This document shows, piece after piece, positions 1 to 11,555 of a DNA stretch of 64,000 nt. Made by a program: the position numbers and the translations under genes. Each line of letters opens with the position of its first letter. The first letter of the stretch is position 1. The notes under the pieces are model-generated. The model ran no database searches. It saw only the letters and a program-made list of their open reading frames with translations, and was not told where the DNA came from. Source of the stretch: Phytophthora colocasiae (taxonomy: Eukaryota > Oomycota > Peronosporomycetes > Peronosporales > Peronosporaceae). Location: positions 124,001 through 188,000 of the forward strand of contig JAGKQI010000088.1 of NCBI GenBank assembly GCA_018806915.1, written 5' to 3'.

Positions 1-3000
1 GAGTTCGAAAATATACAAATATATACAGCCGTTCTTATGTGGGCTAACACTCCAGGTCAACTAGGGACTTGTTAGCAGACACCTGGTCTGTCTGGTATCC
101 CTTTACGTTCGCGCACCACCCTCTAATATAGAGGGAAAATATAAACCAATACAATCGGCTATATACAACAGTCTACCTTGCACTCTGAAAACGACTGTCT
201 AGTTTCCAGAGTCTGTCCAAACGAGCAATATGAAATGGGCTACCGCTAGAGACAAAACAAACGACCCAACTAGGATATGGAATAGGCGGGTCCTTTCATG
301 TCTCTGCGTTACCTGATCTCCACCTTAGGGGTTTGAAGTGATGGAGATCACACAACGTACGTATTGGACGCAGTAGATAACAAAATCATTAATGAAGCAA
401 CACTTATAAGGATTGCATTTCATGAATAGCAAAGTTTGCATTGATTCATTCAAACTTTCGGCATTACGTAATTTATATTCAGTGAAAAAAATGAAAGGAA
501 AAATTACATATTGCACCAAAGATATGCAGTTGTAATAATTGTGGAATTTAATGAATATTATTTTTAAGAGTGGGTTGGAAGGGGGTCAAGTTGAAGTCAA
601 TTTCAACTACCAGAACGGATCGACAGCAGGCTCTCGAAACAGGTAATATATGCTCTCCTGTTTAGGAAAATACACTTTGAGAGAAAATGGTATAGTAAAA
701 TGAAAACATTGCTGGTTGAAGAGATATTAATGAAAGAATGTTTGAAGGTCTTTTAGGAAGCTAAAAGGCTTTTGACAACTGGTCTCCTCGTCCTCTTGAG
801 CTGGACGGTGGTACGGGGCAGGACGCTGGAATGCCGATCGTGTGCGACCCGTTGACAACGATCGAACACTAGGGGTTGCAAGGCGCTCGTCACGGCGTGT
901 ACGATACGCCTTCTGACTTCGTGCACGCTTCTTGTTTACCTCATCGGGCCATTGACTGGTTGCGCGCTAAGACGGAACGGTAGTGTGTGCTGGCCTCAGA
1001 GCGAAGTGGCATGTAACTCACGTGGTAGTTAGTTAGGGCAAAATACAGGCTCGCTATCATGCCGAACCTGGTTTAGCTCCACTTGTACGTCACGTACATC
1101 GCCTTCCACAACATGCGCACTCGGCTGAAAAAGTTCTCGACCAACACACGGTCGGAAGAGACGAGGCGGTTTCGGACAACATCTTCGTGGCTTAATTCAG
1201 AACCACGAGGCTTCCGCTTTACGCGTGAGTGCTTAGCTCCAAATTCTCATCTTCGTCTTGCTGTAGTAGACGCAGTCTTGCGACCACGTCCGCCACTTCA
1301 ATGATTTTACGAACTGATTCATAGTTTACATATTATTCCTGCTGAGAACTCTACACCAGTCAATATTTGGTTGGCTAAGTACTTATGCTAGTAACACTGA
1401 CCTTTTCATCATTTGCTGCATTCCATAATACTAGACTCTCCACATGATTTGCTTCATGTTCATACCGATGTGCAGCTTTGTTCTCTGAGTATTGCTGTAG
1501 CACATGTTTCATAGCGTCAGTCGCTGCATGACTCTTGTAACTGGGATTGACCGCCCTAAATTATTATAATGTAAGATTTTCATCAGTAGTTCTAGTGGCT
1601 TGGATACTTCTCAAGCGGACTTGTGCAGAAGCAAGCATATTGAACTCTGTTTATCGTTAATCTTTTTCATAGCTCTCATATATCTCTGGTAACTCTCTTC
1701 TTCTTGTTGTTGCTCTTGGCGTTCTTCATGCAGTCAGTCTTCGTATCTCAGGTACTCTTGGACTTTGTATGTATCAGGCATCTAGACTTGGTTTCAGTAT
1801 GCAGTCTTTGCAGCAGATCTCGATGGGTTGACAGGTAGAAACGTCATTACGGGGGATGTGCAGGTCAGTCATCACTTGGATGTGTGACTTGAACTTGGGT
1901 TTCAGTATGGTCTTGGATCTTCGTTGATTTCAGAGTCTGAAAACACTTGGTTTTCAGAGTCTTTGTCACTCAGAGTTGGAGGAACCAGAGTCTTGAGTGG
2001 AATATCAGAGTACGGAGCACCAATGCTTCAACGTACATGAAGATCTTGAGGGTTGCGCGGGTGCGCGGCGTCCGGCGTGCGATACTTGGTCTCTGCGGGT
2101 ATATATTGTGAATCCTTGAACCATCAATCGTCGCGCTGGACGGTAACGGGATGAGGTCTCTCAGAGATACGTTCTTCTGAGAGACTTTCCGCCAGAAATT
2201 AGGCACTCATCGTCGGGAAAGTCCGGTGACCAGACAGAGTGCATTTGACCTTCAGAGTTGTGCACACTCTGAAGTACACTTCTGGTCTATTGGGTCCCTT
2301 TACAGTCAGGCGAAGGTTTATCCACAATTTTTCCACAGATGTCGCACGGGTGCGGCCACGTCCCAAAAGCCCTTTTGCTTATAACCCATAGTATAACCAA
2401 TCACATCGTAACGTAATATCCACCTGTCGCTCGGAAATCGGAAATAACATCATGTCATCCCTTGGGTCTTCAGACCGCGGACCTTCGGTGCTCCGCGACT
2501 ATTGTCCACGGAGGCGGTCGACCGTCTCTTCAATCAAGGTCTGGTGACGTGTGCGGGTGACCCGGTCATGGCGTTGGGGGACTCTGAACTCCCTTAGAAT
2601 TACGTAGCGCCTCCCATTGAGCCTGAGGGACACGCCTTTCTAGTGAGCACGCCGGCGAGGGCTGAAGATTTTAGAAGAGGACACCACATCGCAAACGCTT
2701 ACGGCGGTCCCTGCGTGCTCGTGGGGTATGAAGCACTGACGGATGACGATTGTAACCGGGTTGCACGGCGCTGGGAGTCTTGATTACATTAGTGTGGTAG
2801 ACACCGGCTAAGGGCACACGTCACAGATCTGTGTGTGACACATCGTATATCTCACACATCACACATGTAGCCATGTGATGGCAGTTGGCTCAGAGCCACA
2901 CGTTGCATGTCGATTAGGATTTAGTATGCTAAAACACTAAATCCGTTACATTTAGGATTAGTACTAAGAAAATCAATACAGTTCAGTTTGCATTTTATAT

Positions 3001-3300
3001 AATTAGTGTTAGTTCCGGAGCCACCTGGTGGTAAGGCGTCGAACTTACGTGCGTGGCGCTTGATGAATTTGTTCATGGAAAACATCGTGAACGAGTCCCG
3101 TTGAAGTACCGGCTTCATCCTATCGTCCAGCAGAATTGTGATTGTGTGAGACCTGTATTAAGTGGACTACTTGGTTCTTGTATAGAACCGAAGGCTAGTG
3201 CCTTGCAAGCAGGACTCTACGAGTCAACTAAACTTTCTCTGTGCGGTGCACGCCTACGCAGCCCCGCTGCAACAATCTTCGGGAGCTGGAGCGGGTGATC
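1..3300. other. gene-poor stretch
   Basis: No convincing gene is visible on either strand; open frames are short and lack protein-like composition. Two related strings of 21-23 bases (84-106 and 2283-2303, both TGGTCT...CCCTTTAC) lie about 2.2 kb apart in the same orientation. They could be worn ends of an old element, but the similarity is too short to call an LTR pair. Confidence 0.4.
2917..2944. repeat. short hairpin, 9-bp arms
   Basis: GGATTTAGT (2917-2925) is followed after 10 bases by its exact reverse complement (2936-2944). A further partial copy (TTTAGGATTAGT) follows directly. Function unknown. Confidence 0.5.
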
Positions 3301-3307
3301 CTGAGCT

Positions 3308-3655
3308 TTAATACTGATGAGGTGGAAGAGGGTCAACCACCTCCGCAATAGGTATCAGCTCCAGATCCCCCAGAAATGCATCAATCGCATTCTGTTTTGA
3401 CGTCACGTTTTCTTTGTGAGCGGCTAACCGTTGACCGAATGTAGCCCAGTCTCGTTGTGAGCGTTCACCAAATGCAGTCCATTCTTGATGCAGAGCTTCA
3501 TAGGCAGCCAGCGACCCAAACGAGCTGATCGAGTAAGATTTGCCATCTTTTGTTCCACTTGTGTAGCCGAAGCCCGTAACAACTGAACGATGTGAACTGG
3601 TGGGGGCTGCAAAAGTTTTTTCCCTCCAGTTCGGAGTATTGACGACTTTGAGCAC
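3308..3655 (-). CDS. hypothetical frame downstream of transposase
   Basis: An open frame of 115 codons starts about 10 bp beyond the end of the transposase remnant and on the same strand. It has no ATG at its 5' end (the first usable codon is GTG). The composition is Trp/Gln/Arg-rich in the middle, with a repeat-like pair of FGERSQRDW and FGQRLAAHK stretches, as in a small alpha-helical protein. I do not recognise it. It may be a second ORF of the same element or a chance frame. Confidence 0.2.
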   Translation of the reverse strand: MLKVVNTPNWREKTFAAPTSSHRSVVTGFGYTSGTKDGKSYSISSFGSLAAYEALHQEWTAFGERSQRDWATFGQRLAAHKENVTSKQNAIDAFLGDLELIPIAEVVDPLPPHQY

Positions 3656-3664
3656 GCGGAGTAG

Positions 3665-4829
3665 CTAGTTCTCGAAGTCGTACTCGTAGTCGTTGCAACC
3701 TTCTTGCTCTCTAAATCCTAACTCGACTTCGTCGTTATCCGGTCTTAATTCCCTTCCCAGTATGTCTGGCACTTGCCGCTTCTCCGTCGATACAGGGCCA
3801 TTAGGATCAAAGTATCCCTGGACCTTCCAGCCACAATGGTCAAACACTCTCGCCATACTAAACTCTTCGAAACGCTGGAAAGTTTGGACTGCAAACGGTA
3901 GAAGGCCTCTCTTGCTGCATTCATTATAGTGGCGCTGAATGACCTTTTGATGTACTCGAATAAATACTCGATCGGGTTGAAGAATGGGCAGTAAGCTGAA
4001 AGGAATATCGGTACAACACCAATGCTTCTGAGAAAGTGAACTATCTCGGGGTGACTATGTATTGAAGCACCGTCAAGGATCCACACAGAGTTAGAGCCTG
4101 GGTAAAGCCGCACGTTATTGCGCTTCGCGTAGGCAAAGTCTCGACAGCTGTTGACAAATTCAATTCGATCAAATCTGCCTTGAGTATCAAAGTAGTCGAT
4201 GATACCACGTACACCGATAAATGCTAATATGGGCATCCTTGACTTCCGCTGAAAATCGCCCCTAATAGCGAGTTTTGTCCCTTGAGCGAGTAGCCGCGTT
4301 TCCGGATCATCCCTCGATTGTCAAAAGAAACTTCATCCAGGAATACCAAGTTGTGATGGCACCAGTCGATCTGAGCTAGCTCCTCTACAAAACGGAAGAT
4401 ATCCCTCTCCTTGATATGCATTGCTCGCCTTTCAAGTACCTTCCATGTCAATCCGAACTCGTGAATAATGCGCCAAACGGACGACTTCGAAATTGTGATG
4501 TTATGAGCTCGTATAAACGCGTCTTGAGCCTCGTCAAGATAGGAAAGAGGGTGTTTTGCGTAGTAGTCACAAAGCCATGACCGGTGGGCGGCTGAAAACT
4601 TCCTTTCACTCGATTTTCGTGCTCGTTCAAACGTACCTGAAGCCTCGTAGACGCGAATCCAGTTGCCTATCGTGGTGCCGGACTTGTTATAGATTCGAGC
4701 GAGCTCCTTGCGCGAATAACCAAGATTGTAGAAGCCATATAAGCAGTGAAGTACCGTGTTGGGATGCGCATGTTGCTTGGTTACGGCGTCCTCCATGCTT
4801 CTGATGTGATCTAGCCTACAGTGTTGCAC
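3665..4829 (-). pseudogene. Tc1/mariner (IS630-type) transposase, frameshifted
   Basis: This is a cut-and-paste transposase of the DDE superfamily. The N-terminal half (4829-4224) carries a helix-turn-helix region (YSRKELARIYNKSGTTIGNW) and the first catalytic Asp (VFLDEVSFDNRG). The second part (4236-3745) carries the second Asp (WILDGASIH) and the glutamate (NPIEYLFEYIK); 34 residues separate this Asp and Glu, so it is DD34E. The parts lie in different frames because an A-run at 4273-4276 (T-run on the plus strand) appears one base short. A further shift near 3870-3900 moves the C-terminus (FDPNGPV) into a third frame ending at 3665. Terminal inverted repeats were not found. Not functional as written. 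Confidence 0.85.
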
Positions 4830-5458
4830 TACAAGGCTAGTAGCGTCTATAACAGATCAATAAGATGCAATTCCAGTCAAAATTGGACATCAAGGGTGAT
4901 TGGTCAATCGCCAGTCCAATCAACGGCTCGATGTGATTAGTCAAAATCTACTACCGGTAGTACAGTGTGTAGCAGTTTGCCATTAGGCCCTTGCAGGTAC
5001 AGAAAGCTCTTCAAGCAGAGCGCGAGGACAACCAGTGCGTACGCATCAACTTCTGCGGTACCGTAGCGGCGCTCTGTAACCAGGTGAGCGTTTTTATTAT
5101 CAAGGCATACCATCCACACACTTCTACTACGTAGTATTTAACTAGTTTGTTGAAAAGATTCCCAGGGCAGAATCATTTATATTCCTCAGAAAGGTTTTAT
5201 ATGATGGAGTGGTGCTCCCCCGCAACCGAGCCGAATTGCTGAAGGTTGGCTGGACGGATAGAGCCCTTCGTGCGGACGTAGGTAGATAGAATCGTGGAGA
5301 TGAGAAAGTCTCCACCCAGGTATCTAGACCTGGATATTGTCAAACGACTCGGTTTAACCGAGCTAATTCGGCAAATTTGGCCGGAATTGACAATATATGA
5401 TGGACGTTCACTTGCCTCCTCTACAACATCTACATACACGTTCATTTACAAAAGAGTC
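4830..5458. other. intergenic, no clear gene
   Basis: Between the transposase remnant and the START-FYVE gene there is only one short minus-strand frame of 60 codons (5119-4937) that I do not recognise. A near-palindrome TACTACCGGTAGTA lies at about 4950, and a larger nested palindrome is listed separately. Confidence 0.4.
5334..5396. repeat. nested palindrome
   Basis: Outer arms ATATTGTCAA (5334-5343) and TTGACAATAT (5387-5396) are exact inverted copies. Inside lie a second hairpin, CTCGGTT-T-AACCGAG (5348-5362), and an imperfect one around AATTCGGC/GCCGGAATT. The whole 63-bp unit could extrude as a cruciform. It lies about 60 bp beyond the stop codon of the START-FYVE gene, so it could act in its 3' end or be the end of a small element. 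Confidence 0.6.
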
Positions 5459-8400
5459 CTACCACCGGTGAATAGCACCAGAGGTAGCGGGAGTATTCTC
5501 GTCTTCACTGTCACTCAACTCGTCAAAACTCTGCTGGATCTGGCTGAGCGTGTGTTGAAAGCCAGGGCGGTCACCACCCAGTTTTGACAACTGTTTGGTG
5601 TTGCCGAAGCGTCCATAGAGCTGGCGCGCAGACAGGAGCATATTCTCATCCTCGCTGTCGTCTTCATCCGGCGAGAGCACACCCGTATCGGGAACAGTGT
5701 CCAGCACTGAAGACCCGGCAGGTTGGTACCGCACTTGCACATCGTTGCTGCCAGTGCTGCTTGCGCGGTTGCGATCTTCACTAATTGATGCTCGTGACAG
5801 ACCCTCAACAGCCCCACCCAGAGTTTCGCACTGAGACTTCTTCTCCTGGTGCGCGTCGAAAGACGCTGAGAAATCCAGCTGGAAGTTGTCAAGGCTGGCG
5901 CCGCTCTGCCTCGGCGTGTTCGAATCCTGAATCGGAGTGCTTAAAAGTATCGAGTCGGAAGGTTTCTCGTTTGCAGGTAGCTGCTGCTGTTGCTGCTGCA
6001 TCTCCTGGAACTTGTCTGCTGTGCGGAAACGGTCCGGGAGATAGGATGGCGCATTGCTGTTGCTTCGCGGTGGGATAATAACTTCAGTGGGCGTTGGGCT
6101 CGGCGCTGCCATGTCCAGAGCAGGCACCGCAGCCGGTGATGATGCCGAGGAAGCCGAAAGCCTGTCAATAGCAACGGGAGACGCGGACGGTGGTGTTGCA
6201 GGTGGCGTGGGGGCATCCAAGCCCATGCTGCAAATGCTGCTATCACGAGCACTGCTACTAGGAAGTGACGAAAACGAAATTTTGCTGGATGAGCGTGAGC
6301 GGCTTTCGGAAACGTCATCACCAATTGACTGGAGATTTTCAACTGGGTTCGTGTCTGCTGGCATTGAGACTGGAATAACAGGGGGCGGAGATACTGCAAT
6401 GCGGTCTTCTTCCACCAGATCGGTCATGCTAGCACGTGGTACGTCACTGTCGTCCCGCTGAGCCTCGTCAAAAACGAGGTCTTCCGCTGTACCATCCATT
6501 GGAACTGAAACAGCACTAAACTCTGTAGCAAAGCGGTCATCCGTCCGGACTGTCGAAACAGCAGACGGCGAGCTCGCGCTGCTTGGCGCCATCTGAGCGT
6601 CTAAACCAATGCCGCCCACTGGGCCGCCTCGGCCGTTCACAGACTTCTGACGTTCCTCACTCATCATGTTGTCAAGAGCAAATGTGCCTTCGCGGCTGAT
6701 AGTAGGACGAGACGGCGTCGAAAAATCCACGGTCTTGCCACTCGCGCCCTGGGGAGAAGTTGGCATGTGGTCGTATGGGGGTAGCACATTAGGACCTGCA
6801 TTAGAAGGTGATGGGACCTCGCTGTTTGCCGAAGACATGCCGCCCTGCAATTGAGACGAGAGATTACGCTCTCCATGCAAACTTGGCGCGTTGCCATCAC
6901 GGCTTGGGCGAATAAAGAGTGACTGGTCATGGAACTGGCGCATATCCTCATCCAAGTAGTTCATATCACAGCCGACAGTATTGAGGATCACTTCATCATC
7001 CGTCTCTGAGAGACTGTCTTCACGCTGAGAAAGATTCGGCACTTGATCATCATGCGAGTGCAGCGTGTACTTCCTCGTAGCTACATCCACGCTGGCATCA
7101 TCATCGCATCCCAACGATTTTTCAGATGCTCGGTCATCCGCAGTAATATCCTGGTAGTCGTGATCAACCAAATCTTCCGCAACAGCTTCAGTCCGTTTGG
7201 GTGCCACAACTTCTACAAAACGAGTGTTGCCAGATTCAGGGTGAGCAGCGTGTACCAAGTGCAAGTCTGCCGACGAATTTGCAATGGACGGGCGTTCCAG
7301 AACGTTGCGAGTGACCGTGTGCGCGGAAGGAGACGGGGGTGGCAGCGCTGGGGTTTCAGCAAATTCTTGTGCTTTCGTCTCCTCGGTATCGTCATCGATT
7401 GGCCTACGAGGCTGAGCAATGGTCAAAGGATTTAACTTTGCACTAATTCGGCGTTCCTCCTCATCATCTGATGCTCCCATTGAGGTATCTGAGTCTTCAT
7501 CAGTGTCGTGAATATACGCTGCCTTCATCGAATTCTCAATTGAAGGAATAGGATCTTGCTCTGATGACCCAAACGATGGAGGCAGTTTGGGTGCCATGCG
7601 TTCGACCTTCACTACGTCTTGGTGTTGTCGTTCTGCAATTGGTGGGACCACAGCAACTTTCGTTGGTTCGTCGTAAGTATCAATATCGACTGAGCTTGCC
7701 GACGAACCTGAGCTTGTCGACGATACACGCCGCTGTTCGATCTCCAGTTCGCGTTGACGCAAAAGGTCACGTTCCCGTCCACCATTCATAGGCGCAGCTG
7801 TCGGCATTGCGGCTGTGCTCATACTGTTCAGTTCGATAGGAATGGTCGAAGCCGAAGTTGTAAGTGCACTCATATCCAGCGGAGGCGCTGTGTCCGGATA
7901 TTCCATCGTTGAGTCAAATGGACCGAAGTCAGGAGCAACCGTGTGGTCATTTAACGTTGCTCCGAAAGCACCAAAGTCACTTGGGGGCTGGTACATCGGT
8001 GGAGGAGCATCAAAGTCGTGCTTGTCGCGACTTGCCTGCTGGAGTGCAGACATATAGGCGTCGGGCATACGGTGGTCAATGCTTGAGCGGGTCATGTAGT
8101 TGTTTTCACGCTGCAGTTGCGCCAATCGTTCCCGGCTACTCAGCTCCTGCAATCGACTAAAATTGCTCATGTTTTGCCCACCAGTTCCCAGAAGCATATC
8201 ACTGCTGTTACTGCGTGGCAGCCCGCTTGGCGAACGTCGCGAAGTACCGTTAGCTGGACGATCGAAAATGGAAGCAGGAGATGCTGCAGCCGGCGGTCCT
8301 GGCATCTGCAATGTGTAGCGACCTTCGCCTCGTGCAATGGGGTCGTCCAATGATAGACTCTGACTTGGTCTGAAGTCGGACGGCCGCATGCGCTGACTTT

Positions 8401-9838
8401 CACGGCGGTCGCGCGAACGGCTGTAATCTTGTTGCTGTTGCTGATAACGTTGAGATCTCTGGTACAGATCAGCATCAGGTTCTCCTCGAGTACGATGACG
8501 AGAAGTTGAAGGTGGCATATCAGCACCAAAACCAGGAATTGGTGACGTACTAGACATACGCCGACGTGACGGTTTCTCACGTCGCATGGATTGCAGAAAA
8601 ATCTTGGGGGCATCTTCCTCACGGTGTCCATGACGTCCTCCTACACGCGACGTCATATAGGACGCCCGACGCTCGTCATCATGGTAACCTAGGAAGCTCA
8701 TCGACATCGTTGACGAATGCGGTGCTTCAGCCAATGCTGACGTGGGCTTAGGAGCGTTTGTAATCACCTGGAAACAGTGCATACAGATCCGTAGCTTGCG
8801 TACTTCATCGCCTCCATTCGTCGCTGCAAAGTTGCGATTCTCGATGGGGAACTCCTTACTGCACGCAGCACAAACAACTTCGCCACACTTCCTGCAATTC
8901 AACTTCCTCAGCAGCAGCAACGAGAACGAGTCTTGGCACACAGCACATCTGGCCCTGTACTTCCTTGGCACAAGCTCCAAATCACTCAAATATCTCTGCT
9001 CGTTCAGTCGTTTGCTTCTCAGCATATTACGCACCTGAGCAACGAAAAGCACTCTTGCCCTCAGTAAACTGGCAGGCACAGGCGTGTGTTCCTTCAGATT
9101 CATTTGCACGAGGTGAATGACATCCACATGTCCGGGCTTGTCTTCACTCTCCACCACCACAAATCCAGAATGGTAAAGGCTTCCTCTCACTAGTCCAAAC
9201 TCCCGCTTCAGCTCGTCACAACCGGGCAACTTAATAGAATGTTGTCCAAGAACCCATCCTTTGCGTCCTCTGGCATCGATGAACTTGTCCTGACACTCCA
9301 AGTAGCAGAAATCACGATGCGGCAAGCCACGCGGCATCTGCACGACCATCCACTTGGCTGTCACTTGATGTAAAGGTTTCTCCTTTGTCCGTGGCGCAAG
9401 TGTGTGCAGCACCACACCGTCATAGAACCACTCTCGATGAGCTCTCGCGAACTCCTTCATCTGTCTTGTAGAACCTAATTGGAAAAGAGAAGCCACTTCT
9501 TTCACTGTTCCTGGAACACTGGTCACACCACACATACTGGCTGCTGTGAGGGCCGCCCCAGTAGCAGAAGCGCGCGGAGAACCCGCATAGATCTGCACAC
9601 CATTGTTCTTCTCCACGTGGCGCCAGGCGATTGGTCCACCAGCACTACGCGCACGCTCCACGAGCTCCTGAGCTGCTTCGCACGACTTGCGGACCAGGTA
9701 CGCGCGTTCTCTGGAGGACAAGAGCGGCGGCTCGAAGTAGTTCTCGCGCAGGGGCGTCCACACGCGGGAGGCGCCTAGTGACTCGTTGCTGGCGGTGGAA
9801 GCAGCCATGCGGGACGACGAGAGGCCTCCGCGAGCCAT
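5459..9838 (-). CDS. START-FYVE-like domain protein, 1459 aa
   Basis: Single-exon gene for a lipid-binding, probably endosome-associated protein of a family expanded in oomycetes. Residues about 70-290 look like a START-type lipid pocket. Residues 298-356 form a FYVE-type double zinc site with eight cysteines (C298, C301, C315, C318, C323, C326, C352, C355). The basic RR/KHHCR stretch that binds phosphatidylinositol 3-phosphate in classical FYVE fingers is replaced by RKLNCRKC, so PI3P binding is doubtful. The remaining 1100 residues are Ser/Pro/Asp-rich and probably disordered, with short Gln runs (about residue 460) and acidic SDSEDE clusters near the C-terminus. The frame stays open for 60 codons upstream of this ATG, but the initiator element at 9890-9898 lies inside that extension, so transcription should start downstream of it and this ATG is preferred. 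Confidence 0.85.
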   Translation of the reverse strand: MARGGLSSSRMAASTASNESLGASRVWTPLRENYFEPPLLSSRERAYLVRKSCEAAQELVERARSAGGPIAWRHVEKNNGVQIYAGSPRASATGAALTAASMCGVTSVPGTVKEVASLFQLGSTRQMKEFARAHREWFYDGVVLHTLAPRTKEKPLHQVTAKWMVVQMPRGLPHRDFCYLECQDKFIDARGRKGWVLGQHSIKLPGCDELKREFGLVRGSLYHSGFVVVESEDKPGHVDVIHLVQMNLKEHTPVPASLLRARVLFVAQVRNMLRSKRLNEQRYLSDLELVPRKYRARCAVCQDSFSLLLLRKLNCRKCGEVVCAACSKEFPIENRNFAATNGGDEVRKLRICMHCFQVITNAPKPTSALAEAPHSSTMSMSFLGYHDDERRASYMTSRVGGRHGHREEDAPKIFLQSMRREKPSRRRMSSTSPIPGFGADMPPSTSRHRTRGEPDADLYQRSQRYQQQQQDYSRSRDRRESQRMRPSDFRPSQSLSLDDPIARGEGRYTLQMPGPPAAASPASIFDRPANGTSRRSPSGLPRSNSSDMLLGTGGQNMSNFSRLQELSSRERLAQLQRENNYMTRSSIDHRMPDAYMSALQQASRDKHDFDAPPPMYQPPSDFGAFGATLNDHTVAPDFGPFDSTMEYPDTAPPLDMSALTTSASTIPIELNSMSTAAMPTAAPMNGGRERDLLRQRELEIEQRRVSSTSSGSSASSVDIDTYDEPTKVAVVPPIAERQHQDVVKVERMAPKLPPSFGSSEQDPIPSIENSMKAAYIHDTDEDSDTSMGASDDEEERRISAKLNPLTIAQPRRPIDDDTEETKAQEFAETPALPPPSPSAHTVTRNVLERPSIANSSADLHLVHAAHPESGNTRFVEVVAPKRTEAVAEDLVDHDYQDITADDRASEKSLGCDDDASVDVATRKYTLHSHDDQVPNLSQREDSLSETDDEVILNTVGCDMNYLDEDMRQFHDQSLFIRPSRDGNAPSLHGERNLSSQLQGGMSSANSEVPSPSNAGPNVLPPYDHMPTSPQGASGKTVDFSTPSRPTISREGTFALDNMMSEERQKSVNGRGGPVGGIGLDAQMAPSSASSPSAVSTVRTDDRFATEFSAVSVPMDGTAEDLVFDEAQRDDSDVPRASMTDLVEEDRIAVSPPPVIPVSMPADTNPVENLQSIGDDVSESRSRSSSKISFSSLPSSSARDSSICSMGLDAPTPPATPPSASPVAIDRLSASSASSPAAVPALDMAAPSPTPTEVIIPPRSNSNAPSYLPDRFRTADKFQEMQQQQQQLPANEKPSDSILLSTPIQDSNTPRQSGASLDNFQLDFSASFDAHQEKKSQCETLGGAVEGLSRASISEDRNRASSTGSNDVQVRYQPAGSSVLDTVPDTGVLSPDEDDSEDENMLLSARQLYGRFGNTKQLSKLGGDRPGFQHTLSQIQQSFDELSDSEDENTPATSGAIHRW

Positions 9839-9889
9839 GAAGCTGCAGGAGTGATGGTCTCTTTGGCTTCGTGACGTCGTTTTCGAGAG

Positions 9890-9898
9890 TGAGGAATG
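9890..9898 (-). promoter_or_regulatory. oomycete initiator core (START-FYVE gene)
   Basis: On the minus strand the sequence CATTCCTCA matches the core CATTYYNCA of the oomycete initiator GCTCATTYYNCAWTTT. It lies 52-60 nt upstream of the ATG at 9838. The flanks match poorly (none of the three bases before the core), so the call rests on the core and the spacing. Confidence 0.5.
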
Positions 9899-9899
9899 G

Positions 9900-11555
9900 C
9901 AAAGAGGCGAGGATGAAAAAAAAAACACGTGGAACGATGCTCTGACTTCTATCCGTCCGGTTGCAAGTGGCGCGGAGAACGGTAATGTTGTATGTGAATG
10001 TGGGTAAAGATGGGTCATTGAGACAACTTAAGTCGGACAGAGCGGATGAGGGTTCACCGAAAACTGTGGCAAATTGAATGTGGAACGATTGAATTGATTC
10101 TGCTTTCGTACATGTAGGCACTGGTTGAATTAACTGCTGGGGGGAGACATTACCCTTCTCTTAGATAGAGCGTTCATTGTGATAAACGTCATGCTGGTCA
10201 TTTGCACCCAGCCGTTGGCAGCGTAGCGAAAAGAGGGTTGTGGCGGTGCCAGCAGTTTGTAATTCGGCAAAGACGAGGACGATTATTCACCAGCTTACAT
10301 GGAGCTCAGGTGGCCCGAGCTCCATGCATTTGGCAAACGAAGCAAATGTGGCTGACCTCCTCTTAACTTGTGCTCTCTCTTCTTCGGGTGAGAGTCATGA
10401 ATTCGAGGATCCCACTGGAGTGGCTACTATGCTTGGCAGGCAAATGCGTCACGTCGTGGCGACTCACGATGTCACTTCAAGCGGCGACGTCGGAATTCAA
10501 CAAATGCAAGGACACCTCTGTAGTCGCGTCGTGGGAGCCCATTCCGTGCACTCTGTGCGGATCGCGCAGCTCTCTCTTTTCCTGCCTCGGGTGCTTCCTC
10601 GTTCCGCCTCAGTCCGAATGCTTCAATTGCACTCGCTGTCTGTCCTCTTCGCTGTTTCTTTCGAGCTGCGCTCGTCAGCTCGTGGTTGCACTGTGCATGT
10701 ACGTGTAGTTGGTGACGTCGTTCATTTGAGACCTTGCCATGCAAGCTGCATTGAGCGGTTCGTAGTGTCTAATAACTGGCGTCTCCACGACCCAACGAGA
10801 TCCGAGTCTCGAACTAATCTCTTCCTGCTCTCTTTGCTACGTAACTTGCAGATTAATACATGTACATGTACATACATGTAATGTGGTGCTTTACTTCACC
10901 ACCCTCCTAAATGTTCGCAGAGGCGACGGTAAGTATTAATATATCGTAACCGAACAAAATGAAAAATGGACATGGTGAACTCGAATATCTGCTACATGTA
11001 CGAACCATCAAACAACATTGTAAAAAGCTTGGTTGAACATGTCAAGATATCCGCCGTTCCTCACGAGCTCGAAGAAATGCCCTTGTCTTTAATTATCCAG
11101 TCGGTCCGTAATGTTAAGAACCGTCGACGTTGTGACAGCCCGCCCACCGCTTGAAAGAAGGCATACCATTCTGATACAGCGATGCAAGAATCTAGACTCG
11201 CCACTGTCTGCAGTTGTTTCTAACGTGCAAACGTGCAAAAGGACGAAGAATTTTTGCATACGTTTCATAAAACGAATCTGCTCGTGACGTACAGTATTCC
11301 GTCGGAATTTGTCTCGGGTGACATCACCATTTCCGAATACTGCTCGAACGAGGGGAGCGAACAAAGGAGCCTGTTTACAAGTCGCCTCTCAGTGAAAAAT
11401 TAACCATTCAACAGCACCCAGTTGAAGAAATCCGAATTTCCAGAAGAATCCCACGCCAAATGACCATTACAATCGCAACAATGACTCGTGCACTCACTGG
11501 TGGTCACGGTGTGTGGTAGTGAACATTCCAGCGTTAAACGTAAGTGACCGGCATT
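9900..11555. other. upstream region of START-FYVE gene, no clear gene
   Basis: A plus-strand open frame of 213 codons (10240-10881) exists but has non-protein-like composition and no recognisable domain, so I do not call it. A hairpin with 9-bp arms (ATGGAGCTC at 10299-10307, GAGCTCCAT at 10317-10325) lies inside. The rest is intergenic, up to the 3' end of the ABC transporter. Confidence 0.35.
10857..10880. promoter_or_regulatory. TACATGTA palindrome cluster
   Basis: Overlapping TACATGTA palindromes occupy 24 bp. The same octamer is clustered upstream of the ABC transporter (15834-15875), which suggests a shared regulatory word. It lies about 1 kb upstream of the START-FYVE start, so the link to that gene is inference. 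Confidence 0.35.

Noticed and set aside
1083..1304. 73-codon plus-strand frame in the first 3 kb
   Set aside because: Short, Arg-rich, without any family pattern or splice context; expected by chance at this base composition.
10240..10881. 213-codon plus-strand open frame upstream of the START-FYVE gene
   Set aside because: Starts at a non-ATG codon, has no recognisable domain, and its composition is that of an untranslated GC-rich stretch. Other frames over the same bases are equally open for shorter spans.
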